From Hermodice carunculata (lineage: Eukaryota; Annelida; Polychaeta; Eunicida; Amphinomidae), in contig OZ026619.1 of assembly GCA_964020975.1 (NCBI GenBank), positions 95,464,804 to 95,528,803 on the forward strand: DNA of 64,000 nucleotides, in the 5' to 3' direction. Shown one piece after another: positions 36,740 to 51,460 of the stretch; position 1 is the first letter of the stretch, and every line of letters begins with the position of its first letter. Under the pieces are notes generated by a model, which was given only the letters and a program-made list of their open reading frames with translations, was not told where the DNA came from and did not search any database. Made by a program: the position numbers and the translations under genes.

Positions 36740-37150
36740 CGGTATGAGGAATACCCTGATACAAAAAAAATTATAATGGTCATTTTGACAATCATTACAT
36801 CTCTCTCTGTTCATAATTGGACATTATATATTAACTAAATTTGAAGCTTCAGCATATTAAGAGAACCCTTGATGTTTCCTCTGCAGTGTCAGTTAATGCA
36901 CGAAAACACATGTGAAGATAATTACAGTCTTGTCAACTTTTAGATATTTTGAAAAAGAATACCATGATACGTGAAAATTATAATGGTCGTTTGACAATTA
37001 TTATATCTCATATTTTTCATGATTCAACATTGACTTTGACTGGGAAAACTGCAACATATGAAGAGGACCCAAGGTAGATTCTCTACAGAGCATAGCTGTA
37101 TCGATGCTAGTTATTGTTCAAGATTTAATACAATTACAGTGTTTTCAATT
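36740..37150. repeat. Diverged tandem duplication, about 205-bp period
   Basis: 'AGGAATACCCTGATAC...AAATTATAATGGTC' from about 36749 recurs as 'AAGAATACCATGATAC...AAATTATAATGGTC' from about 36955, with parallel 'TTTGACAATTATTA' and 'CAGCATAT/CAACATAT' blocks after it. It lies within the TGTCCCG element. Confidence 0.65.
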
Positions 37151-37440
37151 TTTAGACATTTTAAATGACTATTACTAAATGTCCCGTTTTACCCTAATAG
37201 CGTGTCCCGTTTCCCACCCAGACTGGGTGGAAAACGGGACATTGACTATCTTTTTGTGAATGCCCCCTTTTTTTTTATTATATTCTTAACAAGGAGCCTT
37301 CATCAGGGTGTCCAAATGTTAGAAAAGGGACAGTTCTGTAAAAATTTGACAATTATTTGCCACCGTAAAGTTAATATTTTCTTATATTAAAGGTAACTAT
37401 TAAAGGTTAAATGCTTAAGTGTCCCGTCCCCCCCCCCTCA

Positions 37441-38513
37441 TCTACCCTATGAAAGTAACCTTAACTTCAGAGGGAGGATGGGTATGATGGCCTATGATCT
37501 GAAACTCGAGCAGGATTTTTTGTGAACTGTTACAGTGAACTTTTGATGTCTTCCCTTCTTAAAAATCTCCGAAAAGTGATTAACCAACAGTCGTGTGAAA
37601 TGCTACTATGTCAGGGCTGATAAAAATATTTTATGTTTAGTTTTCTCATTTAAAATCCATCTATGATTAAAAAGTCTGCTTGTCCAAAACAAGTTGCATT
37701 TTATTGGCCAAATTAATTTTGATGTTAAAGAAGTCAAGTTATACCCCTGCAACCAAGTTGAAGGGAGTATACTGGTTTCACCGTGTCCGTCCATCTGTCC
37801 GTCGTCCATCCATGTACATTGTAACATCTATAGGCCAAACCATCGCCCTGTTTCAGTGTTTGCACAGATTGGTGGTAGCCAGGTTGAAAAATGATATATG
37901 TATATACTTAGTACACTTTATGCACGATGGCAGAAAGGATCTTATTACTGGTTTCTATGGTGCTAATATTTATACATTAACAGGCATGTGCCGACCACAG
38001 CATAGGTTTCCATGATGGGACTGCAAATGCATCTGCAGATGGTGCTTACACGCCCCTCCCCCCCCCCCCCCCCCGACCATTCCCTACATCAAGTCATGTA
38101 GAGTTTTCATCACTGAGTAGATTGGATACCGAATTAGTGTATGATATATAATAGGCCCACATTTGTGTCAGCTTGGTGTGTTGACTGTTGTATTGTAGAG
38201 ACGTCCGTCTGTGATCAAATTGTGTCCTGCTCATAATTCCTTCACTACTTCATGGATTATTTTCCAGCTTTACATGAGAATTGCCCATCACTAGGCCTAT
38301 AGAGTGTGCAATTAAACAAAAGTAGGTCACTAGGTCAAATATTTACGTCACAGTGCCACATTGAAGTAAAATCTTGCCCAGGCCATAACTCCACAATTGC
38401 TGCATGGTTCTTCTTCAAGCTTCACGGGATAATTACTCATCTCTAAAGGTTGCATCATAAAACAAAAATTTCTAGTTCAATTTCCCTGTAGAGCATGCTG
38501 AGACCATTTTTCA
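37441..38513. repeat. Dispersed non-coding repeat with GTCCGTCC tract
   Basis: From about 37740 a stretch starts with GGGAGTATACTGGTTTCACC and a GTCCGTCCATCTGTCCGTCG tract, and contains repeated 'CATAACTCC...TTCAAGCTTCA' style text near 38230-38470. This layout is typical of high-copy non-coding repeats in aquatic invertebrates (established in general; this family not named by me). A poly-C run lies at 38056-38074. No gene. Confidence 0.5.
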
Positions 38514-38516
38514 TTA

Positions 38517-38761
38517 GGCCAAAAAAATATACCTTTGTTTTCCCTAACCCGACCGACCCACCTCTAACCCCCATCCCATTTTTTATCTCGAAACTTGCCG
38601 ACCTACCAATTGAAATTTTGCCTTTGTTATGTTAAAAGATACGGACCGACCCACTGTTTTCTCAAAAAATGTAAATATAAAATGTAAAAAGAGCTGACCT
38701 ACCGACCGCATTTTTTTGTCCGTATGGGGGAAACAGAAACAAAGGTATATATGTTTTGGCC
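38517..38761. repeat. MITE with GGCCAAAA terminal repeats and TTA target duplication
   Basis: The left end GGCCAAAAAAATATACCTTT and the reverse complement of the right end GGCCAAAACATATATACCTT match with a small gap over about 26 bases. TTA lies directly outside both ends (38514-38516 and 38762-38764). A 245-bp non-coding element with a TTA duplication suggests a PIF/Harbinger-type MITE. The superfamily is inference. Confidence 0.75.
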
Positions 38762-38989
38762 TTAGACATCAGATCTAACCAAAAGTATTGGGGATCTATC
38801 ACTACAAGAGTTAGGAGTGTAGATGTTCATGGTTTCGTTCATTTTTCATTTGTATCAATCATTGCAAGATTTAGGCCCTACATGTATTATGTCCGACTCG
38901 ATTTCTTCGTAAAAAATGTCAAAATCTTAATGACTTTTGGCCGGGTGTTACCTATCCTACACTAGTTTTCTTTTTTTTTTTCTTTTAAG

Positions 38990-40030
38990 GATGGGGAAAA
39001 CTCCAGGTGAAAGACAAAAGCTAAGATGGGAAAGGCTTCGTAACAACCCAGAAGCTCTAGGAGCTGACAGAATGGTAGACAATGAAAGGAAAAAAAGAAA
39101 AAGAAAAAAAAAACAAGACTCTATGTCAGAAGAGGAAAAGGCAGAGTTACAACTAAAAGTGTACACAGCTGGTAGAAGATTGAGGGTAAAGAGAGCCAGA
39201 AATGAAATCCAAGTTCCGATCAATGTTGGCCCCGTCAAACCATACAGATCCCCGCGTACTCTTGGCAAAGCAAAAAAAGAAGGTTAAAAAAGCATTACCC
39301 AAAAGTCCTAGAAAGCAGGAGGTAATTCAAAGAGAAAGTTGCCAGAGAAATAGGTCTCCAGTTTGATGCCCTCCTAGCAAAGGCTGACCGGAGAGAAAAT
39401 ACTGGAAGATTGAGTGCTCTCAGTCAAGAGATGAAAGAGAGAATCCTATCCTATTATGAAGATGACAGTGTTTCACTCGTCCTTCCGGGCAAAGCAGATT
39501 ATGCACAATCAAAACGGCTAATGGAGAGAAAGAAACCAAACAAAAAAGGGTTCTCGTAATGACCCTGGGAGAAGCTTATTAAAATTTCAAGAGTGAATAC
39601 CCGGAGTGTGAGGTCGGAAAATCGAAATTTGCGGAGTTATGGCCTTCGCATGTACTACTGACATCTCAAATGTCACACAATGTGTGTGGCTGTAAGTACC
39701 AGTCTGACATAATCATGCTGCTAGAATCCCTACAGCAATAATCCCTACACCAATAATATCTGGAGATAATGCCACTATATACCAAGGAAGGATTCATTGC
39801 ACAATGCGTTTGTGACGTTGATTCTGAAGTATGCATGTCTAATAGCTGTGCAACTTGTGCTGATGGTGTGCTCTTTAATGCCAACTTCAGAAACAGAGTC
39901 CCTGACCAAGGAGATCTGATCACTTGGTATTCTTGGAAAGCTGATGGAGAAAACTACTTGGTGAAGAAATCGACCATTAGCACTGTAGCTGCCGCCCTGG
40001 ATGAGCTCAGCCAACAGCTTCCAAAATTTT
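38990..40030 (+). pseudogene. Broken copy of an uncharacterised multi-copy protein family
   Basis: A strong acceptor (TTTTTTTTTCTTTTAAG just before 38990) precedes ATGGGG, so the start follows a spliced 5' part. The first piece reads MGKTPGERQKLRWERLRNNP and a highly basic KKRKRKKK run. Later pieces in other frames read KALPKSPRKQEVIQRE, YPECEVGKSKFAELWPSHVL, and CVCDVDSEVCMSNSCATCAD followed by DLITWYSWKADGENYLVKKS. I recall uncharacterised, often repeated proteins of fish and aquatic invertebrates with the same order (basic start, SPRKR block, GKSKFxxLRP block, CxxxxxxCMxxxCxxC block, TWYQW block), followed there by a longer C-terminal domain that is missing here. The copy is broken by about five interruptions and ends near 40030, shortly before a MITE. 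Function unknown. A transposon-associated origin is possible. Confidence 0.7.
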
Positions 40031-40102
40031 TTTGTGGAAACCGTTGGCTGAGTGAAAATGTGTCATCTTATTTAACAAGTCAGGTACTTGTGATATATAC
40101 TG

Positions 40103-40347
40103 TTAACTCTTTCACTGCTGAATTTGAGACTGAGTCAACATGTTACCTCGGCACACTTTGTGCACATTCCGTGCAACGTGCACTGAGGCAAGCTGTTGAC
40201 TGAAGTCACGATTCCTGAAACTAAATTTAGATTAGGCATGCTGGTACTTGAATGAAATGTCTTTAAACGTAGAATTTGAATATAAAATCTTAGAGGAGTA
40301 GTTCATCTCAATTCGACTTAAGTCACTTATAGCCGCCAACGAGTTTA
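40103..40347 (+). repeat. MITE, copy C of the TTAACTCTTTCACTG family
   Basis: The left end TTAACTCTTTCACTGCTGAA is the cleanest in the window. Then come GAGACTGAGTCAACATGTTA, an internal palindrome around TGCACATTCCGTGCA, GAGGCAAGCTGTTGACTGA, GGCATGCTGGTACTTGAATG and a decayed right end near 40347. Confidence 0.8.
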
Positions 40348-41434
40348 TAAGGATAACGAGCTGAGCTTTTACATATTTAAAAAAAACCCCAATCCACTCA
40401 ATATCTGACAATTTTGTCAAGCAACATTAACCTTAATATTCAGAATATGTTTTTCAAGTTTATGTAAAATTTCAGGCTCCCAGTCACTTGTCTTCTAAAA
40501 GAGAATGTTTTCCCTTTTTTTTTCAATATTTTCCCTTTATTCAGTCTGTATGCCCAGTAGGCTATGTTACATAATAGCCTACATGACATCTTGTGCTGAA
40601 GATCAGCCACTCCAGTATTCTATTTGCATTAATGATAGACATTGGCTTCCTTTGAGGACTCGCCCAGATAATAAACAATAAATGTGGAGCACGATTTACT
40701 CATTCTCAAATCGCATGTAAAAGCTATAGTGATAAGATGCCATACTATATAGCTCGTAGTGAATGTAGACTATATCATACTGATCATTGGGTGTTAATTA
40801 TCACATGGGAACTCGTGTAGGTGGTAAAAGATATATGCCCAATATATATCTCAATAAGCAGATGAAAATGTATTAAGATGAGAAACCTATCCATTTACAA
40901 CAAAAGGTGAAAAAGAAAGGAAAAATTGAAATGTCACATGAGGAACAATGTTTATCTTTTCCCATATTTTCAGACTTCAACGTAATCAAGCTAAAATTCA
41001 TACTCGTAATTCCGTCACATCATTTTTGTTAATCCATCACGGTTTTAAGAGCTCATTATCTAGAAACTCTTATAATTTTATTTTACCTCTTCTATATCAT
41101 TTTATAGGGCAACATCCTGCGATATAGTAATGCTTGTAAATAGTTAGTGTTTTTTGCAAACAGAGCAAAGTTTTGTGTTTTTATCATGTATGTCTCAAAA
41201 ATCGCGTTTGTACCATGTAATTCCGTCACGAGACTTTACATTCCACTTTTGAAAAATTAACATACATAATACAATGAGATTTAAAGGAATTGCCCTTTTT
41301 GTTAAACTGAAGGGATATATCAGCAAAACTATTAAACACCTCTAGGGATTTAAAAAATAATGATAAAAAAAAGAAAAGAAATGGCAAGCACTTGGATTCC
41401 AAAATTGCGTACGAGGTGTAATTGATTGCGAGGA
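40348..41434. other. AT-rich sequence, no gene seen
   Basis: About 1.1 kb. No feature I can support. Confidence 0.45.
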
Positions 41435-41595
41435 ATAAAGTGGCCCAAGTGGGCTAAATACATCCGACAACTCAATCATTAAGCAGGGATCGAGAGAGTG
41501 GATTGTGACGAATCTTTTGATATATTGATTATATGTGTCGGGGCAGCAGAAGGTGTTTGAGCAGGAAAACAGCGGGGGGGGGGGGGGGGGTTGAT
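41435..41595 (+). repeat. Dispersed repeat with poly-G edge, copy 2
   Basis: Reverse-complement partner of 33862-34020. Shared blocks include CAAGTGGG, GGGATCGA, GGATTGTGACGAATCTTTTG, GGCAGCAGAAGGTGT, GGAAAACAGC and then the G-run at 41575-41591. Confidence 0.75.
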
Positions 41596-42177
41596 ATCAC
41601 CACCAGTAGTAATCAATGTCAACGTGACTGAATCACCGGTACGGCTGGGCCTATCGAACCGCGTGTTCTTAGTCTGTCCACTCAGTCGAAATACCGAGAC
41701 AAGAAGGAGATTGATTGGCTACCAGCAAGCCTCGGTTCCAAGCTAAGCCTTAGGCTGTGACGTCACCAAGATGGATAAAATTCAACATGGCGGCCATGTT
41801 ATTAACTGGTATCACATACAAATAAGAAATTTACAATAAGTGCTAAAAAAGATGTGTTATGATCTCTTACCTTTACATATCCTCTTTCCACAGATATAAA
41901 TCCATATTATGGTGTTATTACTGTCTAATAATAGGGCCATGTTAATCCAATATGTGGATTTCATTTCTGACTTGTCAGCCATTGCTGACCCAATTATCCA
42001 GAGGTCATGTACATATGTTTTGATTACAGTTTTTACAAGCAATGTGATGACAAAATAGTTTGCCATCTACTGCAAGAATACTTTCTTGATGCAAGCAGTT
42101 AGATGTAGGTCCAAATTAGAAAGAAATAATCTTGTGACCCGACTTTGAATATCAACCTCTAAAATCCGCCATCTTGC

Positions 42178-42208
<31 letters not shown>

Positions 42209-43680
42209 ACGTTTTCTACAAAGCTCCACTTTGGTAACATGGAGTCTATTCCCGGAAATTTGCAACCAGAATGCACTGCCAAAGCATCGGATCCATAATC
42301 CACTGGGAGTTCTGGGATAGTAACAATCCTGTGTCCACCTTCCAGCCAAAAAGGAAGGAACCCCCAAATTCCATATCTAGGGGGTAGGGCCCTTTTAATT
42401 TTGATCAAAACTGTACAATTTGCCCCAGAATGCTCAAAAATATATTTTCACAACTTAAAATATCAATAAGTATGAAACTTGGCATAATCTATATTATTAC
42501 ATAAGGTTTTTTTTTTATCAGTTGTCCGAACCCCCCATTACTTCTGATAAAATGGACTGTTCTGTTATTCAAATTTGACCACTTGTGTCTTGAAAGTTCA
42601 ACCCAACCCAGTCCAAATCTACACCTTCTTGAAAGCATGAACACATGTTGGTCAAGTTACAGCGTGAATGGATCATAGGACTGTTTTAAATTGAAATGCC
42701 AGAGCAGCATCTGGTCGGTGGGTGTTCCAAACGGACATCACTTTCATCTTCAGTGGGGTGTTGGGTGACAGGAAGCTTGTAAAGTGACCATTTATCTGGA
42801 CCCAACAAAGGCAAAAACTGTTATATAAGTTATAAATCACTTCTCACACCCCTTTTATGTGATCTGAAGCTGAGAGGTGAATAAACATAGAGCAGGTCAT
42901 TATGCGTGATGACATGGGCACAAGGGCTCTGTAATTGGCTGTTCACTCAAGATGGCTATCATTCCCATGGTAACAAGAAGCAAGCATTCACCTTTGCTGG
43001 ATGCTGAACCAGTATTTTTCCCAGTTTTGCAGCATTGTACCCATAATGATGGAAAAGCATACAATACAGTTTGAATTGATACAAAATTCATGAAACAAGG
43101 ATTTGGCAGGGTCATAGGAAATAAAGTTTCGCTCTATTTTGTCGTTGTTTATCTCTAACTTCAGTGGTAAGCACATCAAAAACTGTTAGTCAATGTTGTA
43201 ACTACAGAGAAATACATTAACATGATATGTTCGGGTACATATACATGCATTTTGAGATGATTGTACTTCAACACTCCCAAATAGCAGGGACAACAATGTA
43301 CCCATGCCTCTTTGTTTACATAAGAACTACCTAGCAATGCAACTGAGAACGAGGCTGCTGATTTGACCCCTAATCTCGCATCTCCTTAAATCCAGGTCAG
43401 CATCTCGACTGACAGTCTTCCATGACAATGACCCCGTTTCCACTTTCCGCTGTGCAACTGCACATGTCTATGACATTCATTCCCTCCTGTTCAATGCTTT
43501 CACCCTAGTATATATCGGCAGTGTATACAAGACGGATTTACCCTGACATGTATATAGTATTAATGCACAAATACTCTCACAAATTCGTGCCAATTATGAC
43601 TTTAAACTTGGGATATATAGAATCACTATCTTACAACTGGTTACATGTTCACGGATGAGTTCGTTTGAGCGATAAATCTC
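41596..43680. other. Unassigned sequence with a poly(A) run
   Basis: A perfect CRE octamer TGACGTCA at 41758-41765 is followed directly by CCAAGATGG, and ATTGGCT lies upstream near 41714. This could be a promoter, but the only following frame is 22 codons. A 28-base poly(A) at 42178-42205 follows CCGCCATCTTGC, and the 113-codon minus frame across it codes poly-Phe there, so I do not call it. The rest shows nothing supportable. Confidence 0.35.
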
Positions 43681-43688
43681 GCTCTCTC

Positions 43689-43767
<79 letters not shown>

Positions 43768-43773
43768 CGCGCC
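43681..43773. repeat. (TC)n-(GC)n compound simple repeat
   Basis: About 70 bases of TC pass without spacer into about 20 bases of alternating CG. The first part can form a triplex and the second Z-DNA (known properties of such sequences). Confidence 0.97.
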
Positions 43774-46700
43774 TAAAAATTGCCGTGACCTTGCGTTAAT
43801 GGTAACGTTTCAGGGTTTTCCTAAAGGGTCGAACAAAACAAGGAAGGACGACAAAGTACAAGAATGTCGAAGTTTTATTTCTTAAGACTTCATTTTTTCT
43901 CAACACAGAATCCACGTCTATAACAGTTCTATAAAATAATATAGGCCTATCTCAAAATCTACGTTAATGATATTTTAGAAAACACATCTTTAAATGGGCA
44001 AATATCAATCACTTTAATCATAAAAATATATTTTACAATTGAGTTAATGCTTTTGTATTTTACTTTTAGCTTGATTATATGTTTTCCCAAATTAAACATT
44101 CGCTAATGATGTTTTTGTTTTCCATATCTGTTCTGGAGCAGCTTTACAATGAATGCTACTGTCATTTTAGCAACAAGGATATTGGAAAAACGGGGGAAAA
44201 TTGCACTGAAAGAAAATTACATCCATCAACTGTGTTGTCCCTGTATGCTGGTGTAAATATCTGTCACTCAGCTCCCATCCTCCTATGGATGGGATGAAAA
44301 CAGAAGAAACCACGATGCACATGTGTGCATCTTCATGCTTTCACTGCATTATTCCATGTTCATCAGAGTGGGAAGATAAATGCAGCTTGTATACACCACA
44401 CTCTAAGCTTTTCACCCTCACCAAGGCGGAAGGTTAGTCAAACTTGTTATGTGTCTCTCCGTCAGCTTTGCACCCTCACCAGAGTGGAATGTATGCACAC
44501 CTGCTATGTGTCTCTGTCTCCGTTTTCCATCCTTGTTAAGTGAAGGTTAATTTGTCGAATGAATGTAATGTCATATGTATAATGGGACTTTTCCAGCGTG
44601 AGCAGCACCTGAAAATGTAAATACAAAGCCGCACGGTTAGCAGTTGCAGGCAGTGGTGGGCCCCACAAATTTTGTATCAGACAGGAAAGCCGCCCCCAGG
44701 CAATGAATTAAGTGGCACCGGTAGTCGGACCTGCCAAGTCCCCTGTTGAGTGAAAGATAGAGCTTAGGGGAGAAGGTTGCCCCGATAGAGGATACAGGTC
44801 CGAAAGTACCGGAGGGTTTTTACGTAAGTGGTAATGAAAGGGACATGTTAACATATTTTGACCACATTGATAATGATTGATAAGAGTTTATTCAGTTTTT
44901 TTTATATGCCAGTGCATTGAATCTCTGATTTCACAGAGAAGCCAGTGGCATAAAAATACACGAGGACGAAACACTAAATTGTTTACATGTATTGATAAAT
45001 GTGAGGACAAAGGAAACAAATCTGATTTTTAGGGATTTGACTGTGACATCAGTATGAAATAACGCTGTCCCATACTAAACAGTTCAGAAAAACATTACCC
45101 ATATTCATAAATTTCAATGCAACAGTGACAGCAAAGTTAAATACAGCAAAAGACAAAGATTTAAGAAAGATCACATCATTATCATTAAGTGCTGGTCCTC
45201 TCAGCCTTTGAAATATTCTCCATTAACTACAACCATTGAAACATTCTCCATGAACTATAGACTTAAGGTTTTTTCAGAACATATAGGCCTGGCCACTTAA
45301 AAGCCAAAATTTATCACGTGCGCCAAAAATAAAGAGATATGGTAGGCTTGACACTAATCTTGTTGGTACTCCTAATTTGTCAGTCAGCTGAGTTGACAGC
45401 AAATGAGGAAAGTAAGAGTATATCGTTTCATGATGTTTATAAACTTAGAAGATTATGACAAGGCTCCACCTGCGTTATAACTATGAGTTACATAACACAA
45501 GAACAGCACAACATAGCCAATGAATTGAAATATTCTTCTTAACTACAGACTCGTGTGCTTGTGGCTGTATATTCAATTCCATGAAATGCCTATTTCCTGC
45601 ATAACAGAGAAGAAAATATTCAGTTTTGTCAATGCCAGCACGTTAGACCCGCGATTTCACCGAGACGCCACTGGCATACAAATATACACAAAATACTGAC
45701 TTATTTACATGCATTGATAAATATTGGCACGAAAGAAATATTCTGATTACATTCGTATGGATTTGACTGGACAGCAGTATGAAACAACTCTGACAGTGAA
45801 GCAGCACACACACCTGTGACACAAATGGGTCAGGAACACATCTTTGCCGCCAGGTGCTGCCACCTATATCTAAAGAAAAGATAAAAGCGTATGTTCATCC
45901 CTGATCTTTATAATGGGCCATTCAACAACATAACTGTAATATTTCCATAATTTAACACGTCTAACCAGCACATTTTCACAATATATATGTATATGCATAT
46001 ATTTATTACGGAAAACGGTTTCTTGTTCAATATTTAGACATATGTTCAAGAAACGTCTTCATACGATTTAGTATATTTGTTCATATGATCTTTTATTTGA
46101 ACATATGATTAAATATTCGCATACTTTGGAACTTCACTGTTGTATGCTTTATATTAAAATACACGACCTGTCACAAGTAAGGGACAAACATGTCGAGCAT
46201 CTTTTGATGGAAGTATAATAAATAGATCAAAACAGAGAGCACCTTGGCTCTAAACTATTTGTATGCAATCTCTACTGTGCACATTGAAGTTTTGGTACTG
46301 TGGTACACAGCAAGAAACTATATTGAACCTTTAATGTACAAATTCTTGACAATTGCAATTCCAACTTAATTCCCAATAGGAATTAACATCCAGAAACTCA
46401 AATAAATTTCAAATGAACAAAAAAGCTTATTTTCTGAGATACAGCAATGTCTTTAGCACACAATATTCCCGAACAAGGCACGGAAGGTTTTTGCCAACCC
46501 TGACATAGACAAACAAACAAGTCACTTCTCACTCCTACCTCTGTAAACATAACCCCTCGGTGCAAAATATGCATCACAACTAATTTCAAAATCTGTCAGT
46601 GAACTAACGGATAAATTACAAGAATGTTCAAAAGTATGATTCAAATTATTATAGATATGAAATGAAATAAGTTTTATAGGAATTACTATCAACTGAACTT

Positions 46701-47699
46701 ATTAATAGACACAGGTTACTGTCAGCTTGCATAGCTATTGCAGTTTGGCAAATGTTTCTCTGAGACATAGATGGAACACCATTTTCGAATCCAAAACGTG
46801 TCTTGCAGCCATTACCGCTCCAATTTTAGAATTTAGAAGCAGGTGCTAATAGCCAAGAAGTTCCGAAATACAAATATAAATTGATTCTGACAGAGCCGAA
46901 GTTGGTTTGAAAAGGTGACAGAAACACCAAGGAACATTTACAATAGAAGAAGATCAGAGAGCAAGGATATTGCCCATTGCACAAGCTCCAGAGCATAACC
47001 ATGTGCGGGGTGACATCCCTTGCATATACCAGAGATCGGCGACAACAATGTTCAAACATACCTATTTATTACCTGAGAGAGTCTGACATGAACCTTTGAA
47101 CTTAGTGCTCTTATTGTACTGGTGCATACAAATCTTCATTCACAAATAGAAAGATACTCTGCCATCTAGCGCTAGGGAGCAAAACTATATTATAAACCAA
47201 TCTGGTGTCAATTTATACAAACGATGCCGAACTGTTTTTTTTAGACACCATCTGATTGGTACACAGGCAATCATATTGGTTGAACAGATTGGTTTCTAGC
47301 AAAAAGGGGCAACGAGCACGTGATTCGAATGGTACATTTGTGTCAGACTCGGTAGCTGTCTTAGTCTGTCTTCAGCTGAAACTTTTTAAAATAGAAAGAA
47401 CATCCAGAATGTCGAGTTTCTTGTGCATGCAAAATTCAGGGGTCAGAATCTGGAAAGCTGGGAAAACCAGGTTATTTTATGATACGGCTGAGAGCCTTCA
47501 TCGGTACCTGTATTCAAATAACTGAACATGTTCTCAACAGGCATTAAAGTTGCACTCTGACTGCCATTAGTGACCATTGCAAGTTCGTAAGCATTTATGA
47601 ATAGGGTGAGCAAACACACTGGTTTGGCAAGAATTGTAATACCAAGGTCCTACAAGTCCTACATCTGGTAAAAATATGAAAAAGGTAAATGACAAAATA
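43774..47699. other. Long non-coding stretch with local duplications
   Basis: No coding exon supported in nearly 4 kb. A 58-bp tandem dimer (about 44406-44520: CTTTTCACCCTCACCA and CTTTGCACCCTCACCA, each followed by TATGTGTCTCT) and the larger duplication at 44885-45800 are the only structure seen. Confidence 0.4.
44885..45800. repeat. Pair of related units about 720 bp apart
   Basis: 'TATGCCAGTGCATTGAATC' to 'GGATTTGACTGTGACATCAG' (about 44905-45055) recurs as 'AATGCCAGCACGTTAGACC' to 'GGATTTGACTGGACAGCAG' (about 45628-45777). Both have GATTTCAC, CAGTGGCAT/CACTGGCAT, ATTGATAAAT and TGAAACAA/TGAAATAA in order. Confidence 0.65.
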
Positions 47700-50590
<2,891 letters not shown>

Positions 50591-50983
50591 TGATATGTAA
50601 ATCAAGTGTTCAGGGTATCATGGTAAATCATTTCAATGTGTGCACTGCTGTAATCCATTGGTGACACCGTTTCGTTTCCACTTGCTTTATTTGTGTTACC
50701 CAAACGTAGGTCTGTGTTTTGCTCCTGAGTATAACTTAATTTCTTGGAATAATTTTTTTTATTTTTATTTTTTTGTGAGCAGTGATGAAACATGGCTAAC
50801 GTATCAATTTACATATGATTTGTGTTTAGAACGTAGATAGGTGTACCCTATTAGGTAAAATTTGACTTTGCAAGTGCATCAATGAGCCATTATTTGACTT
50901 TCAAGGTTACCAATAAGGTGGACAGAAATTTTCAAAATTCCAAGTGAGACCAAAGATAAACCTAGATACACAACTAAAGAAGT
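50591..50983. other. Spacer between LINE and Gypsy remnants
   Basis: No gene. The phrase TGCATCAATGAGCCATTATT near 50877 recurs near 51328 inside the neighbouring fossil. Confidence 0.4.
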
Positions 50984-51460
50984 ATGAGAATAGAGAAGAT
51001 TTTGAAGCTTGTAAAAACCTGTTTTACTAGTGATGCATTACTGGGTCATTATGACTTAAAGCATGAATTGCATTTGGTTGTTCATAGTTCGAGCTACAGA
51101 TTAGGGGCTCTTATCAGTCATATCAGAGATGATGAAGGAAGGCCCATCACTTATATCAAGAACACGCAGCATGTGAACGTAAATATACACTTGCAATCAT
51201 ATTTGAGGTGAAAAAAATCATCAATATTTGTCTGGCAAGAAGTTCCCATTTGATCAAAGATCATCTTCTTTTGCACTTCTGGGACCAACTGTTCTCATTC
51301 CCACACTTGCTGCTGCTGCTGGAATGCATCAATGAGCCATTATTTTGTCAGCATATGACTATAAGACCATTTTCTACAGATCGCAAGAAAAAACTGATGC
51401 AGATGCTTTATCAAACTTGTCTCATGAAAAGTCTACTGTTTAAAGGGAAAGGGCGATTTC
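50984..51460 (+). mobile_element. Ty3/Gypsy pol fossil fragment (RNase H region)
   Basis: Plus-strand pieces match the RNase H part of Gypsy pol: an LLGHYDLKHELHL lead-in, SSYRLGALISHI, RPITY, then a stretch like the tether that follows RNase H. No LTR, integrase or other parts were recognised nearby. The fragment is broken, with roughly three or more interruptions, and looks old. It is not obviously part of the fossil ending at 30128. Confidence 0.75.

Larger units (their letters stand above)
35066..37440. mobile_element. Non-coding element marked by TGTCCCG/CGGGACA palindromes
   Basis: The left edge (poly-G at 35071-35083, then GGTGGGAAACGGGACA) is an approximate inverted match of the right edge (TGTCCCG at 37419, then poly-C and CATCTACCCTATG). 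Two internal palindromes use the same word: 35468-35517 (18-base arms, two mismatches) and 37203-37241 (39 bases, almost perfect). Another copy is at 37180. No open frame inside is protein-like, so this looks like a non-autonomous DNA element of unknown superfamily, later invaded by MITEs (36107-36448). Confidence 0.55.

Noticed and set aside
42067-42408. 113-codon minus frame
   Set aside because: It runs through a 28-base poly(A) giving poly-Phe. Composition on either side has no family pattern.
47318-47340. tRNA B-box-like GATTCGAATGG
   Set aside because: No A box at the right distance and no cloverleaf could be folded by eye.
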